Origin: Gemmatimonadota bacterium
Lineage (GTDB): Bacteria > Gemmatimonadota > Gemmatimonadetes > Gemmatimonadales > GWC2-71-9
Length of the DNA: 64,000 bases
Assembly: GCA_003169895.1 (NCBI GenBank)
Contig: PNAE01000008.1
Location: 1 to 64,000 of the forward strand
Reading direction: 5' to 3'
Every line of letters starts with the position of its first letter. The first letter of the stretch is position 1. Below are positions 7,865 through 16,298 of this stretch, in pieces. Under the pieces are notes generated by a model. It was not told the origin of the DNA, did no database searches, and was given only the letters and a program-made list of their open reading frames with translations. A program made the translations under genes and the position numbers.

Positions 7865-9571
7865 ATGCCAAATCGAATCGCACTTGCTATCAGCGTTTGT
7901 ATTGCAGTCGGAACTGCGTCATGCGCCGCAGATGTCCACGAGGTGAACAGCCCCACCGCAGCGCTGGCCGCGCCGCCAGCCGCAAGACTAATCGACCGGA
8001 CTGTTCACGGGCCGTACGCCTCTGTTGTCGTTCGCTACGGAACGAACGCACCTGAGGCTCGGCTCCATGCTGCGTTTGTGAGCGGCGTTCGGGCGATTGA
8101 CGATTCGCGAAAGCACCGGGCTCTCAGGTTGGAAGTCGGGTTGTCCGCTCTGCCGAGTATCCTCGGCCAACTAAAGAAGTTCTCTTGGATTACTTCCTTG
8201 GAGATCGACAGTTCTCGCGCCCACGTAGAGTCTGTCGACGCTCGTCCCGTGACCGCTGACAGGCTCATGATACGGCGCCGTTCACAGGAGGTCCCGTGGG
8301 GCATCCTCTTCACCGGAGCACGGGCCGTTGACAGCGCCACCGGCAACGAAGGGAGTGGAGTTAAGGTCGGGATTATCGATTCCGGCATCGATTGCAATGG
8401 TGGCGACCTATCCGGCCAAGTTTACGGTGGATATGACTATTGGGATGATGTTGCTACTGGGTGCGCGGCCGTGACGTATCATGGAACTGCAGTAGCGGGT
8501 ATAATCGCCGCCGCGAACAATAGCGGAGGCGTCATTGGGATGGCTCCGGCGGCCCATCTTTACTCGTATGCGGTCACGGACACATTAGGTCAATTGTTGT
8601 CCCAAACAGTGCTCGCCGAAGCCATCGATGCCGCCGTAGCCGACGGAATGCAAGTGATCAATCTTAGTATCTCAAATTGCGGTGATACTGCATTCACCGT
8701 GGTAAAGGAGGCGATCCTAGACGCAGAGAACGACGCCGGCGCAATATTTGTCGCGGCTGCGGGCAACGGGGCAACCGGTGGGCCAGGCAGTTGCTCAAAT
8801 AGCGACCCCGTTTCCGGATTTGCGCGAGTGTCCGGAGTCATCGCCGTGAGCAGATTTGACACGTCTCATGTCTACGCCGCAAACGGCCAGTACGGATCAT
8901 CAATTGTCCTGTCTGCACCGTCATTCGTCGACACCGATTCGCTCGGGTCTGGCTCTCCGATATACCACAACTTTCCTGGAACGTCAGCCGCAGCACCGCA
9001 TGTCACGGGAGCGATCGCACTGGCCCTCCATGCCGGCTACACTGCCAGCGGCGCCTTGAGCCTGCTGGAATCCTACCCGCGGCCCGGCCCGGGCCAGAGC
9101 GGTCGGGACAGCCACTACGGGTTTGGTCAGGTGTATCTGGGGGCGCTGCTGGCCGCGCCAACGCTCGACTCGATGCGGTACTGCACGAGCGGCAACTACA
9201 ACATCGTGAACAACGACTCACTCGTTGACGGCACGCACTGCGTCTTCAGAACGTGGACGGCTCACGGCGCGCCACCCGTGCAGGTTCGGTTTAAGGTCAT
9301 CACGAGTGTCGTGCATGACACTACGATCGGCGCCTGGGGACCGCATTCCCAAGAGATCTTTATTCCGCCAACGACCGGTGGCCTTGCCGCCGATACGGCA
9401 GGCTACACAATGACGGTCGTGGCGTACACGCGTGACTCGGTACTCCAGCGCGGAACGGATTCGGTTCTGACGAGCTTTTACGTATGCCACGTCACCGCCG
9501 GCGGTCTTCTCCGAACTGCGAGCCAACCGAGCTTTCGCCCCGTCCATCCGTTTCTTCCGGCAGGCTGCTAA
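7865..9571 (+). CDS. Subtilisin-like (S8) serine protease lipoprotein with C-terminal extension
   Basis: 568 aa from ATG 7865, with GAGGAGGAG upstream. Lipobox C20 in VGTASC. Residues 48-120 are an I9-like propeptide (YASVVVRYG ... WITSLEID). The peptidase domain spans about 145-410 with the complete set: Asp172 (IIDSGID), His206 (YHGTAVAG), Asn301 (AAAGNGA), Ser374 (PGTSAAAPHV). A 150-residue C-terminal region with paired cysteines follows and looks like an Ig-type beta domain. It is predicted to be exported, anchored and self-processing. Cargo of the inner island; paralogous in layout to the protease at the left edge. Confidence 0.93.
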   Translation: MPNRIALAISVCIAVGTASCAADVHEVNSPTAALAAPPAARLIDRTVHGPYASVVVRYGTNAPEARLHAAFVSGVRAIDDSRKHRALRLEVGLSALPSILGQLKKFSWITSLEIDSSRAHVESVDARPVTADRLMIRRRSQEVPWGILFTGARAVDSATGNEGSGVKVGIIDSGIDCNGGDLSGQVYGGYDYWDDVATGCAAVTYHGTAVAGIIAAANNSGGVIGMAPAAHLYSYAVTDTLGQLLSQTVLAEAIDAAVADGMQVINLSISNCGDTAFTVVKEAILDAENDAGAIFVAAAGNGATGGPGSCSNSDPVSGFARVSGVIAVSRFDTSHVYAANGQYGSSIVLSAPSFVDTDSLGSGSPIYHNFPGTSAAAPHVTGAIALALHAGYTASGALSLLESYPRPGPGQSGRDSHYGFGQVYLGALLAAPTLDSMRYCTSGNYNIVNNDSLVDGTHCVFRTWTAHGAPPVQVRFKVITSVVHDTTIGAWGPHSQEIFIPPTTGGLAADTAGYTMTVVAYTRDSVLQRGTDSVLTSFYVCHVTAGGLLRTASQPSFRPVHPFLPAGC

Positions 9572-9598
9572 GGTGGCCCCCTTCGGGCGGGGCCTCCT
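9571..9598 (+). terminator. Hairpin after subtilase gene
   Basis: GGCCCC ... GGGGCC stem with an outer AGG/CCT pair directly after the stop codon. A T-run follows only at about 9625, so it may be rho-independent in combination or simply a structured 3' end. Confidence 0.5.
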
Positions 9599-9756
9599 GT
9601 AGCACCGACGCCGCCAACGCCGTCCTTTTTTTGCCTTGTGTAGCCGCGGGTTGAATATTGGACATCCGTGACGATTGAAAATGGGACACTTCCCGAGGGT
9701 GGCTGGATCGCCCTCTGTGTCCTGACCTTTGGGCTTCACCGAGTGTGGAGCCCAGC

Positions 9757-10011
9757 ATGCACGGAGTCCCTGATCGCGTGTTACTACGACATCTATTGGC
9801 AGAGGCCGGCGGCTCCCGTCGCGAGGCCGCCCGACGCGCTGGCGTCGGCCGTTCGACGATGTACCGCTGGCTGGAGGGCGGGCTCCTCGACGAGCCGCAC
9901 AACGTCTCCGTCGACATGTTGGAGCGGATCGCGAAGGGGCTTAAGACGGACGTCGGACAGCTGATGACTGTGGCGGAACGCGAGCGCCGAGCACCCCAGC
10001 CTCGCTCGTAG
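9757..10011 (+). CDS. Small helix-turn-helix regulator
   Basis: 84 aa from ATG 9757, with GGAG seven bases upstream (GTG 9745 is possible but lacks a site). Residues 10-70 fit an HTH: GSRREAARRAGVGRSTMYRWLEG, followed by VDMLERIAKGLKTDVGQL, which resembles the Xre-type core. It probably controls island genes, alone or with the excisionase-like protein that follows. Confidence 0.65.
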   Translation: MHGVPDRVLLRHLLAEAGGSRREAARRAGVGRSTMYRWLEGGLLDEPHNVSVDMLERIAKGLKTDVGQLMTVAERERRAPQPRS

Positions 10012-10076
10012 AGTGGCACCCCAAATGTGAATACCTGACGAGTTTGGGCCCAAGCCCTTGCGGCCCGTCGGATCGA

Positions 10077-10096
10077 CATGTATATATTCATACATG
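10077..10096. promoter_or_regulatory. Inverted repeat upstream of excisionase-like gene
   Basis: CATGTAT-N6-ATACATG, a perfect 7-bp inverted repeat in AT-rich DNA 16 nt before the ATG at 10112. Position and symmetry suit an operator for one of the two flanking small HTH proteins. Confidence 0.55.
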
Positions 10097-10111
10097 TTGA
10101 GGAATTCATAA

Positions 10112-10429
10112 ATGTATCCCCAGCCCCCTCGCCCGGTGGTCACATGGGACGAGCCAGGCCCGTTTCAAGGCGTCACCATTGAACGCCAGCTTGACGACGG
10201 GAACTGGTACGCGTGGTACGTCCCGCACAACGGTGTAGCCCCGCAGGCGATGACCGCCGATATCCTCGGCGTGAGCGTGATGACCATTAACAACTGGGTG
10301 AATGCCGGCGATCTGGCGCACATCAAGTCGCCGGGTCAACCCTCACTCATCCCATTGGCCGACATCAAGCGCGTCAAGGTGGTCCTCGACGAACACGGTC
10401 GGCTCCGCAGAAGCGCGTTGGGGGAATGA
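10112..10429 (+). CDS. Excisionase-like DNA-binding protein
   Basis: 105 aa from ATG 10112, with GAGGAA upstream. The C-terminal half has the winged HTH pattern of MerR/excisionase proteins: AMTADILGVSVMTINNWVNAGDL, then PSLIPLADIKRV. The first 45 residues are unassigned. Placed between a small repressor-like HTH gene and the integrase module, it is the likely recombination directionality factor of the island. Confidence 0.65.
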   Translation: MYPQPPRPVVTWDEPGPFQGVTIERQLDDGNWYAWYVPHNGVAPQAMTADILGVSVMTINNWVNAGDLAHIKSPGQPSLIPLADIKRVKVVLDEHGRLRRSALGE

Positions 10430-10433
10430 ACGA

Positions 10434-11177
10434 ATGTCCCCGCGAGTGCCGAATACCCTTCCGGTCCTAGCGAGTCAGCACTCGCGCGGCGATGTCGAAC
10501 TCTCCGGCATGGCCTCGGCAATGCCGGTTGAGGTCCGCTCGGTGGCCGCCTTACGTCCGGTTGTCGACCGCGAGAAGCCGACTGCTGCCCCGGCGCGTCG
10601 TCGCACTAACCAGGAGCGAATCGACGCGGCAGGAAAGCTCCGGCGGAAAGGGATCAGTTTCGAGGAAATCGCCGCGCGGCTCGGATGCAGTGAACGAACA
10701 GCACGACGGATCGCCGGTCACGTCCAACCGGAGTTGAGACTTCCGGACGCCGAATCAGGACGGGACACCGATCCGCGGGAACTGCGCGAAGCACTGCTCG
10801 CAAGATTCTTCGACCGACTGTATCACAATCGACAGCTGCGCAGCGTCACGATCATTTGGCGGACAGACGGCGGTGAAGAGAAGTGCGGTCCGCCGACCAG
10901 CCGCTTTCTCAGTATTGCTGAAGGGCAGCTGCGCAAACGATTGGCAGAACTTGGTCTGCATTTGCTGCGCCGTCTCGCGGCGGACGCCGAGCTACAGACT
11001 GAATTCCTGCGGGACTGCATCGGCGCGCTGTTCGGCGATTACTTCTGGTGGCACCGGCCAACCGAAGAACTCTACGTAGGAATTCGCGGATCGAACGGTG
11101 AACTCTGGCGTCCACCGTGGGAGCGACCGGAAGACGAGCGACCGGGCTTCATCTACCTGTTGGAATTGGAAGTCTGA
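10434..11177 (+). CDS. Island protein with homeodomain-like HTH, function unknown
   Basis: 247 aa from ATG 10434, with GGGGGA upstream and only four bases after the excisionase-like gene. Residues 55-105 form a resolvase/homeodomain-type HTH (RIDAAGKLRRKGISFEEIAARLGCSERTARRIAGHV). The remaining 140 residues are rich in charged residues and Trp (FGDYFWWHRPTEEL) and match nothing I recognise. It could be a replication or accessory integration factor. Confidence 0.6.
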   Translation: MSPRVPNTLPVLASQHSRGDVELSGMASAMPVEVRSVAALRPVVDREKPTAAPARRRTNQERIDAAGKLRRKGISFEEIAARLGCSERTARRIAGHVQPELRLPDAESGRDTDPRELREALLARFFDRLYHNRQLRSVTIIWRTDGGEEKCGPPTSRFLSIAEGQLRKRLAELGLHLLRRLAADAELQTEFLRDCIGALFGDYFWWHRPTEELYVGIRGSNGELWRPPWERPEDERPGFIYLLELEV

Positions 11178-11186
11178 GCCCGTTCC

Positions 11187-11567
11187 GTGAACCGCAATGA
11201 ATTCCAATCCAAGTGGGAAACCCTCCGGGACGAATGGTCCCGGAGGGGCTTCAGCGCACCGGTCGGCCCCATCGTGGACGAGCTATTGGCCGACCTCCAA
11301 TCGGTCGAGCGGGACGAAGGGGCCGAACTTCTGAACCTGACCCAAGCGGCCCTCCGGAGCGGCTACAGCCCCGATTCCATCGGCCGGATGCTGAAAACGG
11401 GCCGGTTGACTAATTGCGGCCGAAAGAACGCACCCCGGGTCCGGGCTGCCGACCTCCCCCGGAAGCCGTTGCGATTCCCGACCCGACCCCCACATGTTCG
11501 ACCTGCTCGGCAGACAGCGCGGGCGTCACGTCTGACGCCAAAAGGAGGCAGCAATGCCCCGCGCTAA
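11187..11567 (+). CDS. Small DNA-binding-like protein before integrase
   Basis: 126 aa from GTG 11187, nine bases after the previous stop. Residues 45-95 (LNLTQAALRSGYSPDSIGRMLKTGRLTNCGRKNAPRVRAADLPRKP) look like the HTH modules encoded just before integrases in related islands. The C-terminus is basic and overlaps the integrase start by 14 nt, suggesting translational coupling. Function otherwise unknown. Confidence 0.55.
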   Translation: MNRNEFQSKWETLRDEWSRRGFSAPVGPIVDELLADLQSVERDEGAELLNLTQAALRSGYSPDSIGRMLKTGRLTNCGRKNAPRVRAADLPRKPLRFPTRPPHVRPARQTARASRLTPKGGSNAPR

Positions 11568-12696
11568 GCAGGACAGTTGGAAATACATCAGTGGTGAGAA
11601 GGGCGCGAATAGGGTGCGCGTATTCGTTCACCGCACCGGCAAGCTGTTCGTGGAATATCGGCGAGGTTTTCAGAAAGTCCGGCAATCGCTCGGACACGCT
11701 GATCGACAACAGGCAAAGAAGGAAGCCGATGAACTTGCGGCTGAACTTCGACAGCCTGATCGCCGCGAAGCGGTAACAGTAACAACGCTCTTTGACAGCT
11801 ATGAACGGACCGTTACGCCAGCCAAAGCACTATCGACACAAGGCCACGACCGCGCCACCATCGCGCACTTTCGGCGAATCTTTGGCGACGCACAACGCGC
11901 GGATGAATTGACCACGCGGGACATTGCGCGGTTTGAAGTTGAACGCCGCCGCGCCGGTGACATGCGACCACGCAAGAAATCGGAGCGCGGAAAACATCAT
12001 CCGCTGAAATCGCGAACGATTGCCTACGACCTGCGTCTCTTGAAAGCGATTCTGACGTGGGGAATGAGCGCCGGATTTCTTGAACGGAATCCGCTGGCGA
12101 CCTACAAGGTTCTCGATGATGGCACGCCGAATCGTCCCGTGTTCACTGAATCACAGTACCGCGCGTTGCTCGCTACCGCCGATTCATTCCCGTGGCAGTT
12201 CGGCTGCTTGCTGGTTCTCTGCCATGAATCGGGCCACAGGCTGAACGCTATTCTCAGTCTTCAATGGCGAGATATCGACTTGACTAATGGTCGATTCACG
12301 TGGCGCGGTGAAGCCGACAAGATCGGCAACGAACACGTGACGCCGATGACGGACCTTGCTCGGCAAGCGATTGAGGATGCACGGCGCCACGCTCCCGGTA
12401 TCGGAGATGCGCCAGTCTTGCCGGGAGTGAAGGATCGCGCGAAGCCGGTTGGTACCGACCTCGCGCGTGATTGGCTGCAAAAGGCACAAGTGCTCGCCAA
12501 GCTTCCGCCAGAACGGGGAAGGGGATGGCACGCCTTCCGCCGCAACTTTGCCTCAGAGCTTCGCCACGTTGGTTTGCGCGATCTCTGCGACCTGGGCGGG
12601 TGGAAAGATCCCATGACCGTGGTGAAGTGTTACCAGCGCCCAAGCGAGGACGCGATGCGCGCTGCGCAAGCAGGAAGGAGAGTGCTGGAAGGTTGA
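11554..12696 (+). CDS. Tyrosine-family site-specific integrase
   Basis: 380 aa from ATG 11554, with AAAGGAGG upstream. An N-terminal arm/core-binding region (to about residue 180) precedes the catalytic domain. Visible catalytic residues: Arg in CHESGHRLNAILSL, Lys in ADKIGNEH, HAFRR box in GRGWHAFRRNF, Trp in LGGWKDPMT at the second His position, and the nucleophile Tyr in VVKCYQRP. The gene reads toward the 3' end of tRNA-Pro 120 nt away, the classic place for an integrase that recombines into that tRNA. A relic of a sister integrase 3' end is at 6059-6091. Confidence 0.93.
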   Translation: MPRAKQDSWKYISGEKGANRVRVFVHRTGKLFVEYRRGFQKVRQSLGHADRQQAKKEADELAAELRQPDRREAVTVTTLFDSYERTVTPAKALSTQGHDRATIAHFRRIFGDAQRADELTTRDIARFEVERRRAGDMRPRKKSERGKHHPLKSRTIAYDLRLLKAILTWGMSAGFLERNPLATYKVLDDGTPNRPVFTESQYRALLATADSFPWQFGCLLVLCHESGHRLNAILSLQWRDIDLTNGRFTWRGEADKIGNEHVTPMTDLARQAIEDARRHAPGIGDAPVLPGVKDRAKPVGTDLARDWLQKAQVLAKLPPERGRGWHAFRRNFASELRHVGLRDLCDLGGWKDPMTVVKCYQRPSEDAMRAAQAGRRVLEG

Positions 12697-12699
12697 CGA

Positions 12700-12741
12700 A
12701 CGGACACCGCGTTTTTCGCAACGGACACCTGAACGGACACC
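12700..12741 (+). other. Three ACGGACACC repeats beside integrase and att site
   Basis: ACGGACACC occurs at 12700-12708, 12721-12729 and 12733-12741, between the integrase stop and the tRNA-Pro terminator. Two related units are near the other island end (6364-6384). The placement fits arm-type sites of a tyrosine integrase. Confidence 0.5.
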
Positions 12742-12756
12742 TGCGGCGCGAAATCC

Positions 12757-12800
12757 CGAAAAGCGAAAACCCCACCTAGGCACGTAGACCCAAGCGGGGC
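12757..12800 (-). terminator. Rho-independent terminator of tRNA-Pro
   Basis: On the minus strand, CCCCGCTTGGG pairs with CCTAGGTGGGG and is followed by TTTTCGCTTTT. It lies 17 nt after the tRNA-Pro 3' end. A diverged copy is preserved at the left island junction. Confidence 0.7.
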
Positions 12801-12816
12801 AATCACTTCTGATTCA

Positions 12817-12891
12817 TCGGGGCGCCGGGATTTGAACCCGGGACCTCCTGCTCCCGAAGCAGGCGCGCTAACCGGGCTGCGCTACGCCCCG
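12817..12891 (-). tRNA. tRNA-Pro (CGG)
   Basis: 75-nt cloverleaf on the minus strand: acceptor CGGGGCG/CGCCCCG, anticodon loop TTCGGGA (anticodon CGG), T-loop TTCAAAT. CCA is not encoded. It serves as the integration target of the adjacent island. Confidence 0.95.
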
Positions 12892-13102
12892 AAACTATTA
12901 CTGCACTTTGACCTACACCATGCTGCTGAAGTCGGGAATCGCGCAACTGTGCAAAGATGTGTGCCAGAACGACCGCTCATTGAGCCGTTCGCTCCCGCAA
13001 CTCGACCCCGCCAATCGCAACGGCCAACATAGCCGGATCGTCGGGCCGGTGGTAGCACCGCGCCCGCGGTTCCAGGTTCCGCACGACCCACCTTCCGTTT
13101 GC

Positions 13103-14350
13103 CTAGCGCGAGAACACTGTGCCGTGAGGCACCGCGGTGCCGACAAATCCATGCGGCCACGTCTTGCCGGTCAAGCTGATGCCCGCGCGCGTGCTGCCAG
13201 GATCGCGAAAACGGTCGTCCAGCGATAGTTTGCCGTTCGCGGGATCAAAGTTGATGATGAAGAGCCGATTGCCCGTGCCAGCGCCGGCCGAATTCAGGAC
13301 GACGCGCCGGCCCGTACCGTCGATCGCGATCCAGTGCGGCTGCTCGTCGTCGCCGAGGGTGAGGGCCGACACTTCGCGAGGATGCTCGGGATCAGCGATG
13401 TCGAGTGCCACGAGCGAGTGGGTATCGGGCACCGGCTGCAACCAGTAGTGGCCGGTCAGGATCGGCACACCACAGTTCTTCCCATCGAAGCTTCTCACAA
13501 ATGTCGACGTGGGCTCTGGCGTATCGATGCCGCGCACGAGATAGAGGCCGCAGTTGAAGGTATGGATGTAGACGCTGTTGCCATCGGGCAGCAACCGCGG
13601 CTCGCCGGTGTACCGCTGTTCGTCGCCACGCGGCCCGGGTTTGAGCGCGATGCTCTTCAGGAGTGTCAGATCGGATAGGCGCCAGAACTGCACCCATTCC
13701 GATGTCGCAGCCGAGTCGGCTTGATCCATGTCGGTTGTCGTCGATACGGCACGGTCGACGGGTGCCATTGCCAGAACGCTGTACGGGTAGATCCTTCTGT
13801 CCACAATCGCCGCATCGCTCGCGCCGCCACTGCGGATCACGTTCCCGAGCTCATCCATTTCCACCAGGCCGCCCGTGGAATGCTTCCCTCCCATCGACAT
13901 CCCGTCGTGCCCTTGCACGGGCGCCTGGGGCGTCGAGTCAGCCCGGTATTGGAACGTTGCGAGGACGTGTCCGTTGGCCAGCCGGATGTAGGTGTGCGGG
14001 TGACTGAATCCCGCCCGGTCCCCGAACGACGTCAGGATCTTGGGCTCGCGTGGCTCGGAAAGATCGAAGAGCCAGGTGCGCCCAGCATGAAAGCCGTTCG
14101 CCAGCAGATGGCCGTCGGCCGGCATCTCGGCTTCCGTGTGATGCGGATGCGTCCCGACCATCCCCGTCGGGAGCGAATTGATGACGGCGCCATAGTGAGG
14201 CGACAAAGGGTTCGCCTCGATTACCGCAAGGAAGTCGCTGGCCTTACCGGCGGAGTCTCCGGCCCAAAGGAACAGATATTCACCGGGCGCAGCGCTACGG
14301 CGGCAGGCACTGCAAGCGACCAGAAGTGCTGCGAGACAGGCTCGGCGCAC
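13103..14350 (-). CDS. Selenium-binding protein / methanethiol-oxidase-fold lipoprotein
   Basis: 415 aa from GTG 14350, with GGGGAG upstream. A short lipoprotein signal ends in VACSAC. The body matches the SBP56 beta-propeller family: HHTEAEMPADGHLLANGF, HPHTYIRLANGHVLATF, and C-terminal PHWIAIDGTGRRVVLN. The conserved histidine clusters are the presumed copper site in the methanethiol oxidase members. The enzymatic role here is inferred from the family only. It is separated from the island by a 210-bp gap without recognisable features. Confidence 0.75.
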   Translation of the reverse strand: MRRACLAALLVACSACRRSAAPGEYLFLWAGDSAGKASDFLAVIEANPLSPHYGAVINSLPTGMVGTHPHHTEAEMPADGHLLANGFHAGRTWLFDLSEPREPKILTSFGDRAGFSHPHTYIRLANGHVLATFQYRADSTPQAPVQGHDGMSMGGKHSTGGLVEMDELGNVIRSGGASDAAIVDRRIYPYSVLAMAPVDRAVSTTTDMDQADSAATSEWVQFWRLSDLTLLKSIALKPGPRGDEQRYTGEPRLLPDGNSVYIHTFNCGLYLVRGIDTPEPTSTFVRSFDGKNCGVPILTGHYWLQPVPDTHSLVALDIADPEHPREVSALTLGDDEQPHWIAIDGTGRRVVLNSAGAGTGNRLFIINFDPANGKLSLDDRFRDPGSTRAGISLTGKTWPHGFVGTAVPHGTVFSR

Positions 14351-14473
14351 GGGCTCCCCTTGTTGATGGGCGACGGCTGTCGTGGTTCAGGTCGACGTGG
14401 CGGCCTGAGTCACAATTATGTTGCGATCCCTTCCTTGGTATACGCTCCGGCCATGCGCCGTCATTGGGACAAA

Positions 14474-14547
14474 TGGGCCCAGAGGGATTCGAACCCCCAA
14501 CCTTCTGATCCGTAGTCAGATGCTCTATCCAGTTGAGCTATGGACCC
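14474..14547 (-). tRNA. tRNA-Arg (ACG)
   Basis: 74-nt cloverleaf; acceptor GGGTCCA/TGGGCCC with one G-T pair, anticodon loop CTACGGA. First of five clustered minus-strand tRNAs (14474-15105). Confidence 0.95.
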
Positions 14548-14568
14548 GGAACCTGCGCGACGGCGCCA

Positions 14569-14642
<74 letters not shown>

Positions 14643-14698
14643 AATCAAGAACGACGGGCAGGCGGGCCCTCGCGGCCGGCTGCCCGTCGTTTCCAGCA

Positions 14699-14772
14699 TG
14701 GCGGGGGTGGGATTTGAACCCACGACCTCCGGGTTATGAGCCCGGCGAGCTACCAGACTGCTCCACCCCGCG
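14699..14772 (-). tRNA. Initiator tRNA-fMet (CAT)
   Basis: Begins CGCGGGGTGGAGCAG, has an unpaired first acceptor position (C1 opposite C72) and the GGG/CCC anticodon-stem pairs flanking CTCATAA, all marks of the initiator. Confidence 0.95.
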
Positions 14773-14800
14773 ACGTCTTGTGCTACCGTGATTCTGCGAG

Positions 14801-14873
14801 AGCGGGAAACGGGACTCGAACCCGCGACCCCAACCTTGGCAAGGTTGTGCTCTACCAACTGAGCTATTCCCGC
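14801..14873 (-). tRNA. tRNA-Gly (GCC)
   Basis: 73-nt cloverleaf; acceptor GCGGGAA/TTCCCGC, anticodon loop TTGCCAA. Confidence 0.95.
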
Positions 14874-14915
14874 CTGAGATGCCGAAGCTATCCCAGGCGT
14901 CGCTGCGATGCAACC

Positions 14916-15028
14916 GGAAAGGCGCTGGTGGCTATTGGCTCGTGGCTATTGGCTCATGGCTACTCCACGCGGAGTGGCCGAGACCTCGTTGCGATCAGCC
15001 AACAGCCAACAGCCAGGAGCGCCTTTCC
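14916..15028. repeat. Heptamer repeat with inverted arms between tRNA-Gly and tRNA-Ala
   Basis: The left arm is GGAAAGGCGCT followed by five 7-bp units of the form GGCTATT/GGCTCGT/GGCTCAT. The right arm is AGCCAAC units followed by AGCGCCTTTCC. The arms are complementary, giving a long imperfect hairpin. Confidence 0.75.
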
Positions 15029-15032
15029 ATAA

Positions 15033-15105
15033 TGGAGGCGAGGGGGATCGAACCCCTGACCTCGTGAATGCCATTCACGCGCTCTCCCAACTGAGCTACG
15101 CCCCC
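15033..15105 (-). tRNA. tRNA-Ala (GGC)
   Basis: 73-nt cloverleaf; acceptor GGGGGCG/CGCCTCC, anticodon loop ATGGCAT. Confidence 0.95.
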
Positions 15106-15241
15106 ATTACCTTTTCCCCGGTGCGCGCTGTCGGCCCGGCGCAACGGGCCGTCAACCTATCCCGCGTGACAAATCATGTCAAGGAAAATCGGTCGTCTGT
15201 CGCGATCTGCGGTGCTCGTATTATGGTAGGGTTACGCGTCG

Positions 15242-16240
15242 ATGAAGACTTCCTTCGCTTTTCCAGCTGATTCGTCTTCCCAGCCGCTGTCCCCGGCGGC
15301 GGTGCGGCAGTTCGCCGACGATCTCTCGCTGCATGAGATCCTCGCCGCCGATTCGCCGCCCCCACGCAAATCGCGCCGCCACGAGACGTCCCGATCGCTG
15401 GGCGTGTATGACGCCGACGGCGACATCCTGGACCAGTATCTCTTCGAAGTTTCCCGCACGCCGCTACTGACCGTTGCCCAGGAAATCGCCGTGGCCAAGC
15501 GCGTACGGCGCGGCGATGAAGACGCCATGCGCGAGCTGGTCAAGCGCAATCTCCGCTTCGTGATCTCGGTGGCCAAGAAGTACCAGAATCGCGGCATGCC
15601 GCTCACCGACCTGATTGGCGAGGGGAACGTCGGTCTGATGACGGCGGCGAAGAAGTTCGACCCCGAGCAGGGCGTCAAGTTCATCTCGTACGCCGTCTGG
15701 TGGATCCGCCAGTCGATCCTGGCATCGCTCGCCCGCCAGGGCCGCACCGTCCGGGTACCGCTCAATCGCACCGCCGACCTCTCGCGCATCATCCGCACCG
15801 CCGAGATGCTGCGCCAGGAATTGCGGCGCGAGCCGACGCCGGAGGAACTGGCGCGCTCCACCGGTCTGGCGCTCGACGTGGTCCAGTCCCTCGCGGCCCT
15901 CAATACCGCCGAGGTGCGCCTCGACGCGCCGCTCGACGCCGACGGCGACCGCTCGCTGATCGACCGGTTTGCCGCCGAGGACCCGGCCGACGCCGAAGAA
16001 CAAGTGATGAGCCACTTCCGCGCCGAGGAGGTCGCCCGCGCGCTGCGGACGCTGCCGGCGCGCGACTCCAGGGTATTGTCGCTCTACTTCGGGCTCGACG
16101 GCGGCCGCGAGCACACACTCGAGGAAATCGGCGCGATGCTTGGCGTGACCCGGGAACGGGTGAGGCAGCTCCGCGACCGGGCATTGAAGCGACTCCGCGA
16201 GGGCGAGGTCGGGAGGGCGTTGGCGAGCTTCGCGGCTTAA
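15242..16240 (+). CDS. RNA polymerase sigma-70 family factor (group 1/2 type)
   Basis: 332 aa. Region 1.2 begins near DILDQYLFEVSRTPLLT. Region 2 has RNLRFVISVAKKYQNRGMPLTDLIGEGNVGL and KFISYAVWWIRQSI. Region 3 includes RVPLNR. Region 4 ends with TLEEIGAMLGVTRERVRQLRDRALKRLR. There is no long acidic region 1.1 and the protein is short, so it may be an alternative primary-like sigma rather than the housekeeping RpoD; I therefore give no symbol. It directs promoter recognition in the cytoplasm. Confidence 0.9.
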   Translation: MKTSFAFPADSSSQPLSPAAVRQFADDLSLHEILAADSPPPRKSRRHETSRSLGVYDADGDILDQYLFEVSRTPLLTVAQEIAVAKRVRRGDEDAMRELVKRNLRFVISVAKKYQNRGMPLTDLIGEGNVGLMTAAKKFDPEQGVKFISYAVWWIRQSILASLARQGRTVRVPLNRTADLSRIIRTAEMLRQELRREPTPEELARSTGLALDVVQSLAALNTAEVRLDAPLDADGDRSLIDRFAAEDPADAEEQVMSHFRAEEVARALRTLPARDSRVLSLYFGLDGGREHTLEEIGAMLGVTRERVRQLRDRALKRLREGEVGRALASFAA

Positions 16241-16242
16241 GG

Positions 16243-16285
16243 CGAGAGACGTCTCTCGTCTCTCTTCTCTCTGCTCTCTTCCGTT
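16243..16285 (+). terminator. Palindrome with GTCTCTC heptamers after sigma gene
   Basis: CGAGAGACGTCTCTCG (16243-16258) is a perfect palindrome followed by GTCTCTC, TTCTCTC and TGCTCTC units. It is a likely terminator and one of several heptamer-repeat gaps. Confidence 0.6.
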
Positions 16286-16298
16286 CTAGATTCATCCC

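Noticed and set aside
12892-13102. Possible small gene between tRNA-Pro and the selenium-binding-type gene
   Set aside because: Open frames here overlap the neighbouring gene or lack start context and similarity; no structure stands out.
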